NCBI GenBank assembly: GCA_039182965.1
Contig: JBCDBW010000009.1
Span: 1-64,000 of the forward strand
Reading direction: 5' to 3'
Origin: JBCDBW01 sp039182965
Lineage (GTDB): Bacteria; Verrucomicrobiota; Verrucomicrobiia; Verrucomicrobiales; DEV007
Length of the DNA stretch: 64,000 nt
In this document: positions 1-8,705 of the stretch, one piece after another
How the letters are laid out: every line of letters begins with the position of its first letter
How positions within the stretch are numbered: position 1 is the stretch's first letter
Translations under genes and position numbers: made by a program
Notes under the pieces: model-generated
Seen by the model: only the letters and a program-made list of their open reading frames with translations
Told to the model about the DNA's origin: nothing
Database searches by the model: none

Positions 1-333
1 ATGGGGCGAATGGAGTTCGATCTTTTGCAGGTACCGGAGCACTATAATGTTCGGATTTTACCGGGTGAAATGAAGCGGGATGCAGTGCGGGTGCTCAAGG
101 ATCACCAGGAGTGGATTGATTCATACGTACGAGAGAATGGTCTGAAACCGGGTATCGCCGAGGCGGGGAAGGGAGAGATGGACAAGGTCATTGCATTCAT
201 GACCTCGGCCGATTGGATGGAGCAGGTGGATGAGTTTGCCAAGGTGACGGAGCGGTTGGACGAGATTCGCGATGAGGAAGTGGCGCGTGTAATGCCGGAG
301 CTGGCAGGTTTGCTGAGTGGAAGGAAGGCCTGA
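1..333 (+). CDS. C-terminal part of a probable twitch-type radical SAM protein (5' end outside window)
   Basis: Only the last 110 codons or so lie in the window. The reading frame is open from base 1, so the ATG at 1 need not be the start. The segment around residues 13-30 (HYNVRILPGEMK) followed by a basic/aromatic helix, and the ending pattern RLDEIRDEE...MPEL, resemble the tail of SPASM/twitch radical SAM proteins, in which a partial iron-sulfur domain is followed by an LDxIR...PEL helix. No cysteine is present in the visible part, so neither the CxxxCxxC radical SAM motif nor any auxiliary-cluster cysteine can be confirmed. The family call comes from recalled sequence flavour only. The neighbour downstream is on the opposite strand (convergent, 57 bases away), so it gives no functional hint. 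Confidence 0.45.
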   Translation: MGRMEFDLLQVPEHYNVRILPGEMKRDAVRVLKDHQEWIDSYVRENGLKPGIAEAGKGEMDKVIAFMTSADWMEQVDEFAKVTERLDEIRDEEVARVMPELAGLLSGRKA

Positions 334-390
334 GCGACAGAGGGAGTTGGTTAGTGGGTGTGGAGAGGGAGTGGGGTGCGGTTCAATCGA

Positions 391-1884
391 TTACGGGAGA
401 TCGGTTTTGAGGTGGGCGCGGGCGGCGCTTTTTTCTTTTTGGTCGAGGTGTCCGTCGCCGTTGTGATCGAATTTCGCGAGGGCCTCGGCGCGTAATTTTC
501 CGAAGATGGCGAGTTTGTCCGGCGCGAGGACGTGGCTACCGGCGGACCAGACGACGTGATCGCGGTATTCGTTGCGGAGGGTTTTCATAGCGGCTTCGGC
601 TTGTTTTTTATTGCCCTCGGGGATGACGAAGAGGTCGACGCTGCCCATTTCGTCGTAGGATTCGAGGCCCCAGCGGACGCGGACGGGGGGGACGACGGGG
701 TTATCGGTTGAGGCGGCGGAATTGTCCCAGACGACGGTTGTTTCGAGGCGGGTGCCGGCGGGGAGGTGGACGGGTTTGACGAAGCGAAATTCTTCCTGCC
801 AGTTCATATCCCATTCGGGGATATTGATGAGGGTGATTGGCTTGTCGGAACCCGGTGGAAGAGCGGTCATGCGGAGGGATTTGCCCCGGTAGTGGGAATG
901 GGGATGGGCGCCGAAGGCTTTTACGGCGACGGGGAGATCGAAGGCGTCGACGATCGTGGTTTGGGGGGCACCGGGTTTGATGTCGATGCCGGCGAAAGCG
1001 CCGAAGACGGGGGGGATTTGGATGGAGGTAAAGGGGCGGGCGGAAGGTTTATCCGAGAAGTAGAGGGCGACCTGGGACTGTTCTTTTTCGGGTTTGCCAC
1101 TGAGGTGGAAGTGCGTTTGGAGGACAATGTCGCTATTGGCGGGGAGTGAGTGGGCGAGGCCTTCTGGGAGGGGGTGTGGGGATGCGCCGGGGACCCAACC
1201 GCCGACTTGGCGACCGGAGCCCTGGCCGACGGGCATTTCGGCGAAGCCGGGCTGGGGATTGGCTTCGTCTTCTTTGCGGGCGCGGCCGGAGGAATCGACG
1301 TAGATGAGGGCGTGGTGGACGACCTCGGGGGTGGAGGGGCGGAATGCGACCGCTTTGAGGTGTTTATTTTTTTTGAGGCCGGTGGGGATGACGAAATTGC
1401 GATAGATGTCGGCACCGTCGGCGGGCAGTTCGTATGCTTGGTCCATGGTGAGGACGAGGTCGGGTTTTCCGAGAGGCCACCCGGAGGGGAAAGTCTTTTT
1501 GGGGGGGAGGAGAGCGGGATCGCCTTCGGGCGAGCCGTTTTCGATCCATTGTTTGATGAGGGTGCGTTGTGGTGCGGAGAGGAGGCGTTCGCCGGCGAGG
1601 GGGATATCGCCGCCGACGGCGTGCCACGGGGGCATGTATCCGGAATCGACCGTGCGAAGAATGGTACGGGCGCGGCGTTTAGCAGAGGCGTAGTCGGTGA
1701 GCGTGAAGGGCGCGGCTGCGCCGTCGCGGTGGCAGGCGACGCATTTTTCCTGGAAGAGGGGGGCGATGTGTTCCGAATACGTGATCTCTTTTGTGGGAGA
1801 GGCGGCGGGCGAAGTGGGCGGTGTCAGAGGGGGGAAGAAGGCGGCGGCGAATAGAGGGATGAGGTTGGTAGGGCGGGGTTTCAT
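391..1884 (-). CDS. Secreted cytochrome c/copper type II monooxygenase-like protein with EF-hand
   Basis: A 497-residue exported protein: a proline-rich hydrophobic N-terminus (about 1-28), a c-type heme site CVACH at 48-52 with possible axial Met in GYMPPWH (82-88), then a domain with the ligand pattern of peptidylglycine/dopamine beta-type monooxygenases. Visible candidate copper ligands are HH at 190-191, H258 in QTHFH, HPHSH at 327-331, and M413 in DEM. These fall in the same order as the CuH and CuM ligands of PHM (HH, H, HxH, M). A calcium-binding EF-hand loop (FDHNGDGHLDQKE) closes the protein at about 472-484. Its ATG overlaps the stop of the upstream MMPL gene by four bases, so the two are translationally coupled. 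The substrate is unknown. Fusion of a heme domain to this fold suggests an internal electron supply (inference). Confidence 0.8.
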   Translation of the reverse strand: MKPRPTNLIPLFAAAFFPPLTPPTSPAASPTKEITYSEHIAPLFQEKCVACHRDGAAAPFTLTDYASAKRRARTILRTVDSGYMPPWHAVGGDIPLAGERLLSAPQRTLIKQWIENGSPEGDPALLPPKKTFPSGWPLGKPDLVLTMDQAYELPADGADIYRNFVIPTGLKKNKHLKAVAFRPSTPEVVHHALIYVDSSGRARKEDEANPQPGFAEMPVGQGSGRQVGGWVPGASPHPLPEGLAHSLPANSDIVLQTHFHLSGKPEKEQSQVALYFSDKPSARPFTSIQIPPVFGAFAGIDIKPGAPQTTIVDAFDLPVAVKAFGAHPHSHYRGKSLRMTALPPGSDKPITLINIPEWDMNWQEEFRFVKPVHLPAGTRLETTVVWDNSAASTDNPVVPPVRVRWGLESYDEMGSVDLFVIPEGNKKQAEAAMKTLRNEYRDHVVWSAGSHVLAPDKLAIFGKLRAEALAKFDHNGDGHLDQKEKSAARAHLKTDLP

Positions 1885-4121
1885 GTCGCGGTTGACGGTT
1901 TGAATTGCTTTTTTCGTGAGCGTTCGAATTTCTCGATCAGCCAGGGGAGGACCGTGAGGTCAGCGAGGAGAGCGGTGACGGCGACGATTCCGAGGGTGAG
2001 GCCGGTCCAGCGCATAGTGGTGAAATTTGATCCGAGGAAGCATGTGGCGGCGACGAGAAGAACGATAGAGGTGAGGACGATGGCGAAGCCGGAGGAGACG
2101 ACGGCTTCGTCGATGAGGGTGCGGAGATTGCCCTCGGGATTGGCCTTTTGGAGTTGTTTGAATCGGACCATGAGATGGATGGTGTCATCGACGGCGAGGC
2201 CGAGTCCGATGGAGAAGACCACGAGGATACCGAGGTGGATGGAAGCGCCGAGCCATCCACTGACGCCGGCGACGACAAGGAGCGGGATTGCATTGGGGAT
2301 GAGGCAGAGGAGGGCGAGGCGGACGGAGCGGAGGACGAAGACAAGGATGAGCGTGATCATTGAGAGGGAGACGATCAAGCTGGTGACGAGCGTTTTGGAG
2401 ATGAGGGTGGTGGAGTCGTAGAACATGGGGAAGTAGCCGTTGAGTTTGAGGGAACTTCCGGGTGGGAGGCGTTTTTCGTATTCGCGAATGCGTTCTCGGA
2501 ATATTTCGTAGGCGTGGGTGCCGAAGTCGCGGGTGCGATAGAAGACGATACAGGCGCGATTCAGGTCGCGGTTGAGGAGGTGGACAGGGAAGGCGCCGCC
2601 GGAGCTGAGCGCTTGGACGCCGAGCATGGGGCCGTCCTCGGTTTCGACGACATCGGGAGCGAGCGTCATTTGGACGGCGTCGACGTAGGAGCGGGAGCCG
2701 GAGATACCGGGGAAATCTCGGAGATTGTTTTGCATTTCTTCGACGAGGGTGAAGACATCACGGTCGCGGAGGTTCGCGTGGAGATCGACCTCGATACGAT
2801 CGATGCCGCGAAAGTTCTCGGCGAACCAATTGGCGTCTTTGACCGCGGGGACATCGAGGGGGAGTTCTTGATCGAGAGAGGTATCGAATTTGGTTTTGAA
2901 GACACCGGCGGCGAGGATGACGAGGAGAACGGTCACGGGTGCGGCGAAGCGCCGCAGTGTTTGGGGTTCGATCCAGGAGCGGAGGACGTGTGGTTTGCCG
3001 TCTCCGGGGAAGAACACGAGTGCCACGGGGAGGAAGAGCATGACCGTGGCGAATGCGGTGGCGACACCGATGGCGCACCAGATGCCGAAGTCGTAGACCT
3101 CCTGTTGGCGGGCAACGACGAGGCTGAGGAAGCCGCAAGCGGTGGTGAGGGACGTGAGGAAGCAGGCGCGGCCGACGGTGCGGAACATATCGTTCAGGGA
3201 CGTCCGAATATCTAGGCCTTGGGCGCGGGCGTCGTCGAATTTCTGTTGGAGGTGAATGGCATCGGCGAGGGCGATGACGAGGATGAGGCCGGGGCCGGCG
3301 AGGTGGAGGACGCCGAAGTCTTGACCGGAGAGGATGAAGATGGCGCCGTATGCGATGAGGGCGGAGAAGGCCATGAGCATCGGGAGATAGGCGCGGCGGA
3401 GGGAGCGCATGAAGAGGGGGATCACTAGGGCGAGAGCGATGATTTCGAAGCGGATGAGCGAGTAGAAATTGGATTTGAGGAGGCCGCCCATTTTTTGGAG
3501 GACGTAATCGGCGCCGACGATCCGGACTTCGGCACCGGGCCAGGGTGGATCCAGATTTGATTCAAGTGCGTTGTGGAGGCGGTGACGGGGGACCCCGCCT
3601 TTTTTGATGATGTAGAGGGCGACGGATTTGAGGTCGCGAGAGACGACGTTTCCTTTGAAGGTGGCCATGCCGGGGCCGTCTCCGAGTTCGATTTTTTCGC
3701 TGCCATCCCCGCCCAGGCGGGCCCATTCGTCGAGGGTGAAGCCGTCGAGTTTTAGATTGAGGAGGAGATCCGGTGAGAGGACTTCGCTGACCTGAGGAAG
3801 GTTTTGAATGGAGTCGGCCCATTTGGCGGCGGCGCGGAGCTGGTCGATGGTCAGGGTTGCGTCGGAGGTGGCGGTGACCATGACGTGGCCATCGCTGGGG
3901 GGGAAGGTGCTGTAGAAGTCTCGGACCTCGGCGATGCGGGCGTCGTCGCCGCGGAGCATGCGGCCGAGGTTGAAGCTGAACTCGAGGTCAGGGAGTTTGA
4001 GGGCGCCGATCACGATCATCGCGGCCCAGAGGAGGGTGAAGGCCCAGCGGCCGCGGATGAGGAGGGTGGTCCAGCTGTTCAGCACGAGGTTTAAAGTGTG
4101 ATAGGGCGACAACGGTGTCAA
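1881..4121 (-). CDS. MMPL/patched-like RND-superfamily transporter
   Basis: A 746-residue inner-membrane protein with the duplicated RND layout: TM1 at about 26-42, a large periplasmic loop to about 215, a TM bundle at about 220-372, then TM at 393-407, a second loop to about 570, and a final TM bundle at 575-735. Each half carries an acidic motif in the proton-relay helix (LADAIHL at 285-291; GLAVDDTIHL at 641-650). Such proteins export lipids or hydrophobic compounds using the proton gradient. The start shown is TTG; a GTG 12 codons in is an alternative and no clear ribosome site decides. It is the first gene of a two-gene operon with the heme/copper monooxygenase-like protein (ATGA overlap), suggesting a shared hydrophobic substrate, which is inference. 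Confidence 0.85.
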   Translation of the reverse strand: MTPLSPYHTLNLVLNSWTTLLIRGRWAFTLLWAAMIVIGALKLPDLEFSFNLGRMLRGDDARIAEVRDFYSTFPPSDGHVMVTATSDATLTIDQLRAAAKWADSIQNLPQVSEVLSPDLLLNLKLDGFTLDEWARLGGDGSEKIELGDGPGMATFKGNVVSRDLKSVALYIIKKGGVPRHRLHNALESNLDPPWPGAEVRIVGADYVLQKMGGLLKSNFYSLIRFEIIALALVIPLFMRSLRRAYLPMLMAFSALIAYGAIFILSGQDFGVLHLAGPGLILVIALADAIHLQQKFDDARAQGLDIRTSLNDMFRTVGRACFLTSLTTACGFLSLVVARQQEVYDFGIWCAIGVATAFATVMLFLPVALVFFPGDGKPHVLRSWIEPQTLRRFAAPVTVLLVILAAGVFKTKFDTSLDQELPLDVPAVKDANWFAENFRGIDRIEVDLHANLRDRDVFTLVEEMQNNLRDFPGISGSRSYVDAVQMTLAPDVVETEDGPMLGVQALSSGGAFPVHLLNRDLNRACIVFYRTRDFGTHAYEIFRERIREYEKRLPPGSSLKLNGYFPMFYDSTTLISKTLVTSLIVSLSMITLILVFVLRSVRLALLCLIPNAIPLLVVAGVSGWLGASIHLGILVVFSIGLGLAVDDTIHLMVRFKQLQKANPEGNLRTLIDEAVVSSGFAIVLTSIVLLVAATCFLGSNFTTMRWTGLTLGIVAVTALLADLTVLPWLIEKFERSRKKQFKPSTAT

Positions 4122-4148
4122 ACCTTAGGCGGTTTGGGCAAAGCCTGA

Positions 4149-4240
4149 GCATTTGGATTGGATATCGGGGACGACGAAAGGTCGCCGCGGGGGCTCCGTT
4201 GGTTCCCCTATGGGTGATCAAGAGACTGCATTTGGATTGG
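4149..4240. repeat. 13-base direct repeat pair in an intergenic region
   Basis: GCATTTGGATTGG occurs at 4149-4161 and again at 4228-4240, 66 bases apart, in the divergent gap between the MMPL gene and the secretin fragment. It could be a pair of regulator sites or chance; no transposon-like structure lies between the copies. Confidence 0.4.
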
Positions 4241-4303
4241 TTTGGTTTAAGTTGGATCGCAAAATGGGTTAGCGGATGACAGAGGTAACCGATACCTGAG
4301 CCT

Positions 4304-4642
4304 GTGACGGCGATGGGAGAGGATCGATTCGGTGGTTTTGTGAACTATGGGAGCCCCATCACGACCGCGGTTCAGAATGAGGACGGAGAGACCGTTGAGG
4401 TCGTCTTGACAGAGAACCGGGTGGTCATGCCCGTGTTTTCGACGCGGAAGACTGTCAGTTCAGCTGAGTTAGGCGACGGGCAGTGGCTCTTGATGGGAGG
4501 GATGCCTGAGGCGGAGGAACCGACTTTGCAAAAGGAGCTAAGAAGCGACTTGATGGAAGGACTTTCAGAACTCGCCGCGGAGGCGGAGGCGGAGGCGACG
4601 GGACCGATTTTCTTTTTGATCAATGTGCATGTATTAAAGTGA
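4304..4642 (+). pseudogene. Orphan C-terminal fragment of a secretin-like (type II/IV secretion) domain
   Basis: Starts are GTG (4304) or ATG (4313); an in-frame TAA at 4286-4288 closes the frame upstream. The first residues (FGGFVNYGSPI) and the later VFSTRK...GDGQWLLMGGM match the last part of secretin domains, where the strand 'FxGFVxYGxPI' and 'VxTSVxxxDGQTxxxGG' lead into the final membrane-spanning strands. A complete secretin gene is usually 500-800 residues; here only about 110 are left, with no N domains and no signal peptide. The final third is an alanine/glutamate-rich helix followed by FFLINVHVLK, consistent with the final beta strand. It is best read as a decayed or truncated secretin, although a free-standing small domain protein is possible. 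Confidence 0.5.
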
Positions 4643-4740
4643 GGGCTGATTTTCGGTAGGCTTTGCCCGAGACGGGGTGGCCTTTTCGTTCGTTCGGTAA
4701 TTGGTATTGAAAAGTGGAAAGAGTCTGGCAGATTCGATCC

Positions 4741-6078
4741 ATGAAGATTCGTTTCGCTTTGTCTCTGGTGCTGTGTTCTCTTTGTTCCGTTGCGCTTGCG
4801 GCGGATTGGCCCCAATTCCAAGGACCGGATCGGTTGGGGGTGTCGCCGGAGACCGGATTGAATCTCACGGATTGGGGAGAGGAAGGACCGCCCATTTTGT
4901 GGGAGAAGACTTTGAACGAAGGTTTTGGTGGTGCGGCCATCCAGGGGGATGAAGTGTTTCTGATCGATCGTGATTTGGGGGAGCGGGATCACCTTCTTTG
5001 CTTGTCGTTAATCGACGGTTCCGAGCAGTGGCGATATACCTTTGATTATCCGGGCAAGCTTTCGTTTCCCGGCAGTCGTGGTGTGCCTCTTGTGGAAGAA
5101 GACGCCGTCTATTACACGAGTGGGTTCGGGCAGATTTTTCGGATCAGCCGTGAGACGCGCGATCTGGACTGGATGATTTCGATCCAAGATGAATATGGTG
5201 CTGAGGTGCCGAAGTGGGGTTGGGCGCAGAGCCCAGTGCTTGTAGGAGACATTTTGGTGGCTGCGGTGATGAGCGATGATGTGGGCCTGATTGGTTTGGA
5301 CAAGAACACGGGGAAAGAGCTGTGGCGGACGGAAGCGTTTGGCGGTTCTTTTTCAACGCCGACCGTTTTGGAACTGCAAGGTGTTGAGCAGGTCGTTTTT
5401 GGTGCTTCGGTGACGGAAGAAGACAGTGAAGTGGGGACGACGATCAGTGTGGCGCCGGACACTGGTGAGGTGTTGTGGAAGACGGACATCTATTACAACA
5501 AGTATCCGATTCCATTCCCGACCAAGGTGGCCGAGGATTTGGTTTTCCTGACGGGTGGTTATGAGGACGGGAGTTGCATGATCAAAGTGCGGAAGGACGG
5601 GACAGATTGGAGTGTGGATAAGGTCTTTGATTTTGAATTAGGAACGCAGATTCATCCTCCGTTTGTGATCGACGATCATATTTATCTCCTCGCCAATGAG
5701 AATGCGAATCACAAGGGGGAAGCCCGGAAGACGGGTGGGCTGATGTGTCTTGATCTTGAGGGCAACATTGTCTGGAACACGGGTGATGAGCCTTTTATGG
5801 GTCGTGGGAACATGATTTACGCTGATGGGCATTTGCTGATTCAAGATGGGGAGGTGGGATATTTGAGAGCGGTCAAGCCATCACCTGAGGGTTATGAGGA
5901 AGTGGCGATTGCGGACGTCTTTGGGAAGAAGGAGGAAGTTGACGAACAAATCGCGAAGCAATCGGGACGGGACGTGATCAAGGTTCCGGATTTCAAGTAT
6001 TGGACACCGATGGCGTTGAGCGAGGGGCGACTGATCATGCGGGGGCAGGATCAGTTGAAGTGTGTTGATTTGCGTTAG
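4741..6078 (+). CDS. Secreted PQQ-like beta-propeller protein
   Basis: A 445-residue protein from the ATG at 4741; an upstream GTG at 4714 would put nine residues ahead of the signal peptide and is less likely. Residues 1-19 form a Sec signal ending ALA, followed directly by ADWPQFQGPDRLGVSPE, the usual opening of PQQ-repeat WD-like propellers. Repeated aromatic/Gly blades are visible (SGQIF-type and DKNTGKELWRTE, DTGEVLWKTD motifs), the signature of PQQ_2 blades. No c-type heme or dehydrogenase catalytic set is seen, so it is likely a binding or scaffold propeller rather than a quinoprotein dehydrogenase. These proteins are abundant in Planctomycetes and Verrucomicrobia. It stands alone, with 186 bases before the next gene on the same strand. 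Confidence 0.85.
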   Translation: MKIRFALSLVLCSLCSVALAADWPQFQGPDRLGVSPETGLNLTDWGEEGPPILWEKTLNEGFGGAAIQGDEVFLIDRDLGERDHLLCLSLIDGSEQWRYTFDYPGKLSFPGSRGVPLVEEDAVYYTSGFGQIFRISRETRDLDWMISIQDEYGAEVPKWGWAQSPVLVGDILVAAVMSDDVGLIGLDKNTGKELWRTEAFGGSFSTPTVLELQGVEQVVFGASVTEEDSEVGTTISVAPDTGEVLWKTDIYYNKYPIPFPTKVAEDLVFLTGGYEDGSCMIKVRKDGTDWSVDKVFDFELGTQIHPPFVIDDHIYLLANENANHKGEARKTGGLMCLDLEGNIVWNTGDEPFMGRGNMIYADGHLLIQDGEVGYLRAVKPSPEGYEEVAIADVFGKKEEVDEQIAKQSGRDVIKVPDFKYWTPMALSEGRLIMRGQDQLKCVDLR

Positions 6079-6264
6079 GTGGCGGGGAATTGTTTCGATC
6101 TGGCACCTGCTGCGCGACGAGGGATCTTGTTGGACGGGTCGAGTTGGGATGGGGTTACTGTCGCATTGTGTGTTTCAGTTGTTGTCAGTGTGTCTCCTTT
6201 GTGACGCAATAGGGTGAACGCCGTGGTGGTAAACACCGTCTAACCTTGGGGTGATATCAGCAGC

Positions 6265-8703
6265 TTGAATTTTGCGTCCAAATTTTCCATCGGGAGCGGA
6301 GCGAGACTATTGCTTGTCTTGTTTTTCGTCGGTGGTTTGGGAATTTTCTCGCATGGCGGAGCCAATGCCGGTTCTCGCGAGGCCTATTACGAGGCAAAGG
6401 GCTTGCGAGATGAGCGGCGGTATGACGAGGCTTTGTTGCTTTTGGAGAGGGCGTTGAGGGTCGCGCTGGAGGAAGAAGACGTCTACTATGCGTTTTACTT
6501 TGCCCGCGATATGGCGACCTGTCATGCGGGGCTGGGAAATGTTTCTTCTTATCTGGACCGTGCCCATGAAGCCATGGGGTATCTGGATGATATTGAGGAG
6601 GGAGGCATTACGCGAATGGCTCGGCGGGACCGACTGACAGAGCGCATGTATTTGGAAGGGGTGATCAGCAAGCACTACTATTATGCTTATCAATTTGCGC
6701 TTGCGAGGAGGTGGCATGAGAGAGCCAATCGGACATTGCTCGAGGTATTGGAGCGGGACGGGGTTCGCGGCTACGATTTATTGAGTGGTGAGGTCCCGCG
6801 CGGGATACGGCCGGACGTAGCCGTCCAGGTACTGAGGCAGCTATGGTTTGGTTCCTGGTTACTGCAGAAGGAAGCGCGGACGGAAGATGCTTTGGCCAGG
6901 CTGGAAGCTGCTGAACGATTTTTACAGGTACGGGGCAGGCGTCTCAGCAAGGACGAGGAGTCGTATCGGTTGAAGATACGGAATGAAAAGTCTCAATTGC
7001 TCGATTTCATTGGTTGGAGAGAAGAGGCCATTGAGATTCAGCGAGGGGATTCTCGCATCCCGCTTACGCGTTCGCATCGCCGTTCGGTATTGATTCAGCG
7101 ATTGAATCTGATTCGGAATTTATCCCAGTATTACGGCCCTTCTGAGGAGTATCTTCGTGATGCGATATCGGTGTTCAACGAGTTGCGTCGATACGAATCG
7201 AGCAAGGCTGAACTTCACGGACGGAGAATGATTGCCAAGATGGTGTTTAATCTGCGGAGTGGCTTTGATGCGGATTGGGATATTGCTGAGGTAGAAGAGT
7301 TGCTTGCGGATGCCGGTTTTGAGCTGGCGGCTGACTATGTCGAGCGGGATCAGATTGAAATGGCGCTCGATCGGGGAGAAACGGAGGGATTGGAGGAGCG
7401 TTTGATCCATTTAATTGAGAAGTTTCGTAGTCAGGGCAATCTGACGGGCTCGGTATCGCTTTACAGGGAGTATGGTGATCTTTGTCTAGACCTTGATCGT
7501 CCTGACGATGCTATTTATTTGTATCAGCGGACGTTGGCATTAACGGAGAACTATGGATGGTTTATTCATGTGCCTCGTTTGATGGTGAGGTTGGCGAAAG
7601 CGCATTGGAAGCGGGGTGATGTTGATGAGGCGTCGGCATGGATGCGGAAGGTGGAACAGTTTCTCGCAGAGCACCCCAAGATGCCGGCTTATCGGGTTGC
7701 CGAAGCTCGGGTTGAGTTCGTGGAGTTTTTGTTGCTTTTGGGGAGGAAGCCTGAGGCGGTTCGTTTGCGGGATGAGATACTGGCGTATGTTGAGGCGAAC
7801 AATGTTCCTGAGTATCAGATTGATGATTTATTTGAGCTGGACTTCGACGGGGACGATACAACGGTGGAGCGGGAGGTTAGCGAGGAGTCCTTGAAGACGG
7901 ATTTTGAGCCGAAAGCGGTGGCATCGGAAGTAGCGCCGGGCGAGGGGGCCCATGCGCGGTTTACGCTGGCCAACTTTTCGCCTGAAACGGTGGAGGGGAG
8001 CTTAGAATTTTCCGGCGGTGTGGAGGTTCTTTCGTGGGACAGTGGTTCTGGAGTCTTGCGTCTGCTGCATCGGCAGGGGCAGGTTGGCAATGATGATGAT
8101 CGGCAGGCATTGGATGTGGGTTCGGGCGAGATACTGAGGGTTTACGTTGAAGGCGAGCCCGAGGTGGATGGGGCGGATTCGGAGGTTGAGTTTCGGTGGC
8201 AGCCATTGGGTTCTGAGGAGCAGTTGTCGAGTTGGGTTTACTCGGCGACGGAGGAAGGCAACGAATTGACGGTTGTGAACGCCAATTTCATTGAGCTCAA
8301 TCCGTTTTATTTCGTGCCGTTGTATCACCTAGTTCGATTGCGCAGCGACGGAGATCGGGTTCGTGATTTTCGAGTGACCTGTTCGAAGCCTTGTTACGTC
8401 GAAATGGTGGATGACGAGACTCATGCGGTGATAGCGATTGATCGTTTCGGTGACGGGAGTTTTCAACAAGAAGGGGATTTGGTCGTGCAGGACGAGAATG
8501 GAAATTTGTATCCAGATCATCGATTTGGGGAAGGGGAGGACACCTATGGGTTTGAGCTTTGCGTGTATCCAACGGAGATGTCCAACTATCGCGCTGGCGA
8601 AGAGATTCTCGTTTTAGTGGAGGGAATTGTCAGAGGGGAGTGGGAAGTTTTGGCCGAGAATCGAATTGGCGTATCTGAACTGATGGATCCAATGGGAGAG
8701 TAA
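6265..8703 (+). CDS. Secreted TPR-repeat protein
   Basis: An 812-residue exported protein beginning at TTG 6265; a hydrophobic stretch at about 14-34 ends ANA and suggests signal cleavage. Residues 40-500 are helical with repeated TPR-like pairs (AYYEAKGLRDERRYDEALLL; YREYGDLCLDLDRPDDAIYLY; AKAHWKRGDVDEASAWMRK). From about 530 on the protein turns beta-rich and acidic, with an immunoglobulin-like stretch (HARFTLANFSPETVEGSLEF) suggesting a sandwich domain. No enzyme motif is seen. TTG is preceded by GGGGTG about ten bases upstream, a weak ribosome site. Only two bases separate its stop from the start of the next gene, so the two are co-transcribed and perhaps act together at the cell surface. 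Confidence 0.7.
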   Translation: MNFASKFSIGSGARLLLVLFFVGGLGIFSHGGANAGSREAYYEAKGLRDERRYDEALLLLERALRVALEEEDVYYAFYFARDMATCHAGLGNVSSYLDRAHEAMGYLDDIEEGGITRMARRDRLTERMYLEGVISKHYYYAYQFALARRWHERANRTLLEVLERDGVRGYDLLSGEVPRGIRPDVAVQVLRQLWFGSWLLQKEARTEDALARLEAAERFLQVRGRRLSKDEESYRLKIRNEKSQLLDFIGWREEAIEIQRGDSRIPLTRSHRRSVLIQRLNLIRNLSQYYGPSEEYLRDAISVFNELRRYESSKAELHGRRMIAKMVFNLRSGFDADWDIAEVEELLADAGFELAADYVERDQIEMALDRGETEGLEERLIHLIEKFRSQGNLTGSVSLYREYGDLCLDLDRPDDAIYLYQRTLALTENYGWFIHVPRLMVRLAKAHWKRGDVDEASAWMRKVEQFLAEHPKMPAYRVAEARVEFVEFLLLLGRKPEAVRLRDEILAYVEANNVPEYQIDDLFELDFDGDDTTVEREVSEESLKTDFEPKAVASEVAPGEGAHARFTLANFSPETVEGSLEFSGGVEVLSWDSGSGVLRLLHRQGQVGNDDDRQALDVGSGEILRVYVEGEPEVDGADSEVEFRWQPLGSEEQLSSWVYSATEEGNELTVVNANFIELNPFYFVPLYHLVRLRSDGDRVRDFRVTCSKPCYVEMVDDETHAVIAIDRFGDGSFQQEGDLVVQDENGNLYPDHRFGEGEDTYGFELCVYPTEMSNYRAGEEILVLVEGIVRGEWEVLAENRIGVSELMDPMGE

Positions 8704-8705
8704 TC

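Noticed and set aside
1150..1854. 234-residue + strand open frame over the monooxygenase-like gene
   Set aside because: It lies antisense to a gene with clear heme and copper motifs; its long Gly/Asp-rich run is a codon-bias shadow of the minus strand. The same applies to 2514-3215, 26817-27557, 30559-31380 and 33622-34380.
4149..4240. Insertion-sequence footprint suggested by the direct repeat
   Set aside because: Only 66 bases lie between the copies, with no terminal inverted repeats or transposase remnant.
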